Shown here: positions 57,902 to 64,000 of the stretch, piece after piece
Numbering within the stretch: position 1 is the first letter of the stretch
How the letters are laid out: every line of letters starts with the position of its first letter
Assembly: GCA_946807835.1 (NCBI GenBank)
Contig: OX327697.1
Coordinates: forward strand, 2,247,001 to 2,311,000
Direction of reading: 5' to 3'
Length of the DNA: 64,000 nucleotides
Source: Ailanthus altissimus
Taxonomy: Eukaryota > Streptophyta > Magnoliopsida > Sapindales > Simaroubaceae
The notes under the pieces: model-generated
The model's input: the letters and a program-made list of their open reading frames with translations, nothing else
What the model was told of the DNA's origin: nothing
Database searches by the model: none
Position numbers and translations under genes: made by a program

Positions 57902-58034
57902 TTATAATGGTTTTGAAAATTTATAGAAAGTTAATGCCCCATAAACATTAGAACAGTGCGCACTATCACGTGGCGGCAAACTTGTGCATTCTATCATAGC
58001 CAAGATCAACGCAAACATCTCTATATATTTGATT

Positions 58035-58077
<43 letters not shown>

Positions 58078-58524
58078 GGTTGTTCGTTGAACGTTGGATG
58101 AGAATAATAATAATCCTCTGGGGGATTTGAAATATACACAGAGGTTGCCGATACGAATTGATTAGCATAACTTTGTTTTCGTTCTATGGGTGCTTCTGCA
58201 TTACTTTCATATTCAAGAACTTGAGCATCTACCGTTACACAAAGAGATATAGCCATATTATTTTGTAAGCTCAACTACAATATTGCATTTAAGTAGAATA
58301 GGTCTCAACTTTATACTACTTGAAGAAACCTCAAATTTCATAATCACTTTATAATACACCTTATTAACTCTCAAAAGATGACAAACTCTTGTCAATAATA
58401 CTTCATATTTAATATTTTTTGGAACTATTATGTGCATATTTTGATATTCAATGTGTCTTTCAAAATCATCACCAGAGCTCTTCCATCTTTTTCTAAAATA
58501 TATAATAGTCAAAATTTGTGACAT
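57902..58524 (-). pseudogene. N-terminal fragment of a MuDR-type transposase
   Basis: 58524-58258 encodes a block ending WKSSGDDF..., with VPKNIKYEVLLTRV. This resembles the PB1-like N-terminal region of plant MuDR transposases (VPxxxTYxDLLxxV). 58274-57966 continues in another frame to an Ala/Tyr-rich stretch before an (AT)n run. The zinc-finger and DDE catalytic parts are absent. Confidence 0.5.
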
Positions 58525-58649
58525 GATGATAGCAGCAGTACAAAAAAAATGCTATTTTAGTATAATTATATATACAATTAAATTAAAAATAATATAAAAT
58601 ATTGAATATAAATAACTATATAAATTTTACATAAATAAATAAAAAAATT

Positions 58650-58845
58650 AGAGAGCCACGTGGCATCGTTGCACGTGTAGAACGCTGCTAGGCAAGGCGC
58701 TGGCCTTAGCGCGTAACTCAACTTGTTGCGCAACAAGTCGCGCAACAAGTCAAGTTGCACCAATGAGCGCAACTTGTTGTGCAACAAGTCGGCGCAGTGT
58801 GCGCATCGCACAACGTAGTGAGTGGGACGGCGCATGAACACACGT
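58650..58845. repeat. GC-rich subterminal repeats of the MULE
   Basis: CACGTG occurs at least twice (near 58658 and 58672). The phrase cttgttgcgcaacaagt and variants recurs three to four times in direct and inverted order near 58721-58792. The opposite subterminal block (56490-56660) has cacgtggca and gcagtgcgtacaccacg-type repeats. Such blocks are candidate transposase-binding sites. Confidence 0.6.
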
Positions 58846-59670
58846 ACCAAGCATATGGAGCCCAGTTCTGGTGCGTCTCACAGAATATTGTCAGAATCTG
58901 CTATTTTGGCATTTGTTTTTACATTTTCGGCCTTACACACACATTTTCAACTTTTTTTCTACATTACTAACTCTACGTATATACATTTTTAACAATTAAG
59001 TAAAAATACAACTAAAAAATATAATAAAACTAAATTTAGAATAAGATCTCACTAATTTTTGCTTTTTTTAAATTTTACACTTGATTATTTTAGTTCAAAT
59101 CTTCACAATATACTAAATTTACAGTCGATATATGAATTATGAAAATTTAATAACAAAATAGGAGGTGGCCGAGAGAGAGAAAGTGAGGGGAGTGTTTTTT
59201 AAGAGAAAATTTTGATTTTTAAAGATGAGGGTAAAATAGTAAAAGAGTTTGGTATTTAATTAATATATATTAAAAATTTTGAGTTTAGTCAAACTAATTT
59301 TTTTATTTCAATTTTTGTTCTTTTCCCATAATGTAAAAATTTAATACTATCGTTTAAGCTAATATAGGAGGGTCTATTAAGTTAAAGTTATGTTTGTAGA
59401 TTAAGAAAAGAGATATCGCGAGGAGAGTAAATAGTAAAGGAGTTAAAACAATTACCGTTACAGAAAGAGAGGAAATGCCACATCCATCACCAAACTTCCA
59501 CGAATAGTCATTCTTCTTAATGGTGGTCTGCTCGTGCTAATCCTCTCACACCTCAGCTTCAACGAGCTTGCAACGACAGTTCTATTGCTTTCCTCTAATG
59601 CTGTATCACCGTATGGTCCAATTCATTCATCACCGTTACATCCTTCACATGATCATCCAAAACATCCAAG

Positions 59671-60159
59671 TGTCACGGACCTTTCAAGAATCGTGCGGCC
59701 TTAGACTTCTTACGCACTAAGCAACTTAGAAAATACTACACAAAGAAGAGATGAGAAAACACATACATAAGTATGTTTAAGAAGAAGCTCTCTTTATTGC
59801 TGAAGAGTTTACAAGCTATGAGATTATGCTTTGTACAACTGAGGTTCTCCCCCCTTATATACTAACAACTTCATACAATTGACGGTTGAGATCTAAACAA
59901 TCTAACGTTGCATATATAAGATAGAATAATATGCCATAGAATATTCAGAGATACCATCATATATGCTTGAAATATTCTATTGCCAAAAAGGGATTTACAA
60001 CTCTAATAAGTCGCGAGCTTGGCCTAAATTTTCACCAAAGTCAGCGGGTATTCTAGAAACTCTAGCCTATGATCAGCTCCAACGGCCCACATAGCCTCTA
60101 AGAGGCTTTGTTGCGCACCAAGTATTCGAGAAAATGCTTGAAACACTTGGAGCGTAACA
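59671..60159 (-). repeat. 3' LTR of the chromodomain gypsy element (489 bp)
   Basis: Plus-strand borders are TGTCACGGACC and AGCGTAACA. It is bordered by the polypurine tract gatgggggagaa (minus, 60171-60160). Confidence 0.85.
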
Positions 60160-61114
60160 TTCTCCCCCATCAAATTCACGCGACGCCCTCGTCATATTTT
60201 TGCTGGAACTTGCGCACCTGGTTCTTCAATCTGCCTCTGTGCGTTCTTATGTTCCCAGTATGCTCACCTGTTAGAAAACCCTTTCCACTTGACAATGTAT
60301 TCACACCTTTAAGGTGGATTCTTCTTCTGTACCATCCATCCGTAATTGATGACTTCTACCCCTTTGACATCCCATGTTGAAATCCCTAAAAGTTTTCGTT
60401 TCTGTTCCATGTTTTTCATACCTCATCGGTATAGCTTCCAACAGCTCTTGGAAAACATCGGATGTTGTCTTAAAGGTATCCCTAATTATGCGAAACGTTG
60501 CCAACCCCATTGGCAATAGACATTGGACACTCGTCCCCATGATCAAATCCCTTGTGAAATGGGCGTGCTGACTTACAGAAGTATTGTCTTCATCACTAAG
60601 TCCCTCACATTATGCTTGACATGCCATTACTTGTCCCACTTTTTGTGCTAAAAGCATACACCATGCGATGCCTTGAGTTATTGGATGACACACACACTTG
60701 AAAAATTCTTGAGCTGCCCTCACAACTCATTTACTCCAAGTTGAGGTGTTTGCACTAAAGTTAGAAATGTAAACCCAAGTTTTAACTTTTCTCCATGCTC
60801 GATCTCACCCCTTTGTAGTTGCACCTATGGTATGATAGTTGATACGACTTTTTTATGCTCCCCGAGCACTTTCGTAACCCCTTTTGGTAGCTTATCTTCA
60901 CCCCATTTTGCGTTATCATCCATCCTCATATTGTGGCTGGATGTATTTCTCCTCTGCGCTCGACAACTCTTGTTAGCTGTAAGGCAGAAAAGAGTTTGGT
61001 GTTGACTTTCGGCTAGAAGTTTTCACCCTTGGGCTTATCTACAATCGGTATCATATAATGTCCTCCTTCTATAATGCACAAGTAATCATGTTGAGAAAAT
61101 GGCACAACGTCATA

Positions 61115-61441
61115 TTATCTCAAGAACTCCATACCTAACACCAAATCAAAATTATCAAGAGGCGCTATAGATAAATTTACCTCGCTATGCCATTTTTCTA
61201 GGTGGATATCGACCTCTCGAACTACCTTATCTAGTGGTTTGGCTGCAATATTCACTAATTTGAGAAATCCCTCATCTTTCTCCATATAAAGTTTCAAGCG
61301 CTTCACCTCCGCACACTTAATAAAGTTATGCGTCCCACCCGTATCTATCAGCACTTGAGTCTTTATGCAATTGATGTAGGCTTCAACATATATGAATGCC
61401 TTTCCCGTTGACGCGCTGGTATCTTGCTTGACTTTTATCAT
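61115..61441 (-). pseudogene. Gypsy protease fragment
   Basis: 108 open codons with the retropepsin site VLIDTGGTHNFI and the late motif DLVLGMEFL. Part of the element's gag-pro region. Zinc-knuckle sequence (NCFLCDKDHW, then a frame shift) lies just upstream near 61560-61510. Confidence 0.85.
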
Positions 61442-62384
61442 GTTGAGTAGCTACAAACACCTTATTTGACTTTACTTACAAGCCTCGTATGCTGTAACCA
61501 TTGCTTGGGAGCCTTCTTCTTTGGGCAGTCCTGACCCAGTGATCCTTGTCGCAAAGAAAGCAGTTGGTATTTGGTCTATTACCCCTATGGCCGTTGTACT
61601 TCTACTTTTCTCACTTGGCGGCTTACTTTTCTCCTCCTTATCCTCTGGAGATTGAAACTCTTTGGTACCCCACCTTTGTTGTGATTAGGTCTCAAATTCT
61701 TGAACTTTTCAGTGTCACCCTTGCAGTAATCCATGAACGTTTCTTCCAATATAAGAGCATCGAATATTCTTGTCACTCCATACGGCTTTAACTCATTGAA
61801 CGCTCATGTTTGTAACCCGTCTAGGAAGTTGAACAGCAAGTCCTCCTCCCTCATGTTGTGAATTTGTAATATCAACGGGGAGTACTTTTGCACGTACTCG
61901 CTGATGGAATTAGTTTACTTCAATTCCTTTAATTGCTTTCGAGCATCGTGCGTGACATTCTCGGGATAGAACTGGCACTTTAGCTTCCATTGTAATTCAA
62001 CTCATGTGTTGATGGTGTAGGTCCCCTTGTGAATCTCCTCACTTTTCTTACACCACTATAGAATTGCATGATAAAAAATAAATAAGGTCACGGTATTTAC
62101 CTTGTCTTTATCCCGCACGTCTATGGTGTCAAAGTATCTTTCAATTTGTCAAAAATAGTTATCGGGTTCATTGGCGTTCCGCTTATCACTAAACTCCTTC
62201 AACTTAGGAGCCTCAAATCTTGGCGTCCCTTAATGTAGCAACAGCTCCATTCACTATCACTCACTTGCATAATACCATATCCTCTTTGACACACGTCAAA
62301 CCCTCTATGTTGCTCAACTTGGACTTGAACTTTATCCATTGTGGTATATATCTTTTCTTGAAAAGTCTTGATCCAATCACGTTG

Positions 62385-62711
62385 TCAATCAGCATAACTC
62401 TCGATAGATGTGTCGATGAGGGAGCACAACTCGTCCCATTGAGTGTCGAGTCCCACATCGAGCCTCTCCACTTGCTGCTCTAACTTTTCAAGATGATTCG
62501 TCGTCATTCCTACAACGCCACCGAGCATTTTCACCATATTTCCAAACTCATGGCCTAGATTAACAAATTTGTCACGAGGTACACTATTGTGCCTCTTAGC
62601 TTTAGGGTTCCTACCCATCTCTTCAATCACCTCCGACGTTGTTGCAGCATCTTTCTTCATCTTCTTTGAACCCGCTCTGATACCAAATATCAAGGATCTT
62701 TCGAGAACCAT
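62385..62711 (-). pseudogene. Gypsy gag N-terminal fragment
   Basis: 108 open codons with a charged, coiled-coil-prone stretch (MTTNHLEKLEQQVERLD), typical of gag N-termini in this gypsy group. The frame starts inside the LTR/PBS. Later gag frames (to about 61585) are broken. Confidence 0.6.
62674..62687 (-). promoter_or_regulatory. Primer-binding site (tRNA-iMet)
   Basis: The minus strand reads TTTGGTATCAGAGC immediately inside the 5' LTR, a full match to the TGGTATCAGAGC site. Confidence 0.85.
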
Positions 62712-63164
62712 GCGACCTTAGACGCATTGCACGCTAAGCAGCCTAAAAAATACCACACAAAGAAGAGATGAAAAAATACGCACATAAGATGTTTGAGAAA
62801 AAGCTTTCTATATTGCTAAAAAGATTACAAGCTACGAGTTTATACTTTATACAATTGAGGTTCTCTCCTTTATATATTACCAACCTTATACAATCGACGG
62901 TTGATATTTAAACAATCTAACAGTATATATAAAGGATGGAATAACATGCCACGAAATATTCCTAAAAGCCATCACATATATTATATAATATCTTTCTGTC
63001 AAAAAGGGATTTACAACCCTAAAAGTCACGAACTTAGCCTAAATCTCTACCCAAGTCAACGGGTCTTCTAAAAATTTCGACTCACGATCCGCTTCAACTA
63101 CCTACATAATATTTAAGAAGTTTTATCGCACACCAAACATTCAAAAAATACTAAAAGCGTGACA
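62688..63164 (-). repeat. 5' LTR of the chromodomain gypsy element (477 bp)
   Basis: Plus-strand borders are TATCAAGGATC (decayed TGTCA) and AGCGTGACA. It differs from the 3' LTR by many substitutions and small gaps, so insertion is not recent. Confidence 0.85.
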
Positions 63165-64000
63165 TAAGGCTATATCCCACCTAAATCTCAATTGAAATTA
63201 TAACTTCTTCCGAACAACACTCAAAACTATTAAAATGACCTTATATATGGCTAACTTACCTTATCCTCTCTCACTGCTTTTGCTCTTTTTTTTTAAAAAT
63301 ATTTTAATTCAATTAATTAAATTAATCAATTGTTAATATTAATAATTTTTAAAAAAATTCAAAGAAAATAAATCTAAGTTAACTTTATTATTAAGAACAA
63401 TTAAGTCATTTCATGTTTTTAATATAAGATGATTAATTTTAATAAAAACAATTTAATAAATAAATTTTACTGTTAATTTTTTTAAATTTGTGTATATTAT
63501 TAAAATTAGGAGTATCTAAAATAATATCTATTTTTTAATATAATTTAATTTGGCCAAATAAGGTTTTTTTATTTTATGATGTTCTTTATTTCGCCAAATC
63601 GGCTCATGCCATATTTTAAGGCGTTAGGTTAACTGCATAATTATTAATAATTAAACCGACAGATAGTATTAATTTGGAAATCAGACGAGACAAACTAACA
63701 AATACTTATATTTTTTGTTAATAAAAAGATAAACCAACCAACCAAGCAACAAGTTACATTAAAATGCTAAGACAAGTCTTTCATTTGAACTATGAGTAAA
63801 ACGACATGTCAGTCTGTAAATTTATATAAACACGACAAGTCGTACGGGTATCGCATGCTTCCAGTTCCAGATTTACTTTAACGCGGCTAAGTGGTGAGTT
63901 CACATGTCATTGGGTCACATACTGACAAAAATCAATCACCAGCCGCCAGCTGGCTACAAGGACACTCATCATTAGACAAGCTCATAATTCCGTCTCTCCA
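63165..64000. other. Terminal spacer
   Basis: AT-rich sequence to about 63720, then mixed sequence. Nothing recognisable; the last 200 bp could be the start of a promoter beyond the window. Confidence 0.3.

Larger units (their letters stand above)
56031..59315. mobile_element. MULE transposon with long terminal inverted repeats
   Basis: Inverted repeats of roughly 490 bp (about 56031-56525 and 58845-59315) share, in mirrored form, gaaataaaaaaatta, atcgactgtaaa, gatttgaactaaaataat, aatttagttttattatatttttta and actgggctcca. Inside are a plus-strand DUF1985 ORF (56762-57622) and minus-strand remnants resembling the N-terminal part of a MuDR transposase (58524-57966). GC-rich subterminal blocks with repeated CACGTG and ttgttgcgcaacaag-type motifs flank the ORFs. 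The exact ends and the expected 9-bp target duplication could not be fixed by eye. No complete transposase remains. Confidence 0.75.
59671..63164 (-). mobile_element. Chromodomain-type Ty3/gypsy retrotransposon with internal deletion
   Basis: Two LTRs (59671-60159 and 62688-63164) flank gag remnants (62711-61500), a protease region (61441-61115) and a chromodomain-like end (about 60330-60180, EYIVKWKGF followed by WEHKNAQ). RT, RNase H and most of the integrase are missing between about 61110 and 60550. A perfect primer-binding site (gctctgatacca on plus) and polypurine tract are present, so the element is a deletion derivative with functional cis signals. Flanking 5-mers (ccaag and taagg) do not form a clear duplication. 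Confidence 0.85.

Overview
This is a nuclear window from a flowering plant, almost certainly a eudicot. Genes have GT-AG introns, the background is AT-rich, and about two thirds of the window is LTR-retrotransposon and MULE debris. No species call is made. The genes are a GNOM-type ARF-GEF (3' end only, 3-953), a VTI13-type Qb-SNARE (9341-11521), a decayed tandem pair of DUF1997 genes (40016-43524), a PME31-type pectinesterase (44282-47477), a disordered repeat protein like Arabidopsis At5g39570/PLDRP1 (49407-51156) and a p24-delta cargo receptor (53541-55480). From memory, this order matches two Arabidopsis blocks, At5g39500-At5g39570 (GNL1, VTI11, two DUF1997 genes, PLDRP1) and At3g29090-At3g29100 (PME31, VTI13). 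It is therefore an ancestral block enlarged mainly between the SNARE and pectinesterase genes, which are about 33 kb apart here.

Layout: 1-1 kb ARF-GEF end; 1876-8033 an old minus-strand Copia element with short TGTTAT...ATAACA LTRs; 9.3-11.5 kb the SNARE; 12765-12837 tRNA-Ala(UGC); 12869-19894 two Ty3/gypsy elements of one family (A) joined tail to tail; 19895-26762 two partial copies of a second gypsy family (B), also tail to tail, enclosing an unidentified 270-codon ORF and an intact, intronless LOG (cytokinin-activating enzyme) gene; 26763-37314 a minus-strand Athila-type gypsy element; 37.3-40 kb repeats; 40-55.5 kb host genes and pseudogenes; 56.0-59.3 kb a MULE with roughly 0.5 kb terminal inverted repeats and a DUF1985 ORF; 59671-63164 an internally deleted minus-strand chromodomain gypsy element with both LTRs.

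Two observations stand out. (1) In A2, a nearly full-length U6 snRNA copy sits where the primer-binding site should be. Its 3' end is two bases from the LTR terminus and its strand matches minus-strand cDNA, as expected if U6 RNA had primed reverse transcription. (2) The Athila element carries, between integrase and its polypurine tract and in its own sense direction, an intronless LOG copy with its own TATA box and poly(A) signal. Ahead of it lies a basic, cysteine-patterned ORF reminiscent of viral nucleic-acid-binding proteins. The intact LOG at 22812-23465 shares the same promoter-CDS-3' cassette, including a degraded form of the Athila 3' motif. This suggests a retrotransposon lineage with a cytokinin-activation gene as cargo.

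All identifications are by eye from sequence and family knowledge. Exon junctions of the host genes were checked for GT/AG and reading phase. Retroelement boundaries are firm where TG...CA ends, PBS or PPT are cited and approximate otherwise.
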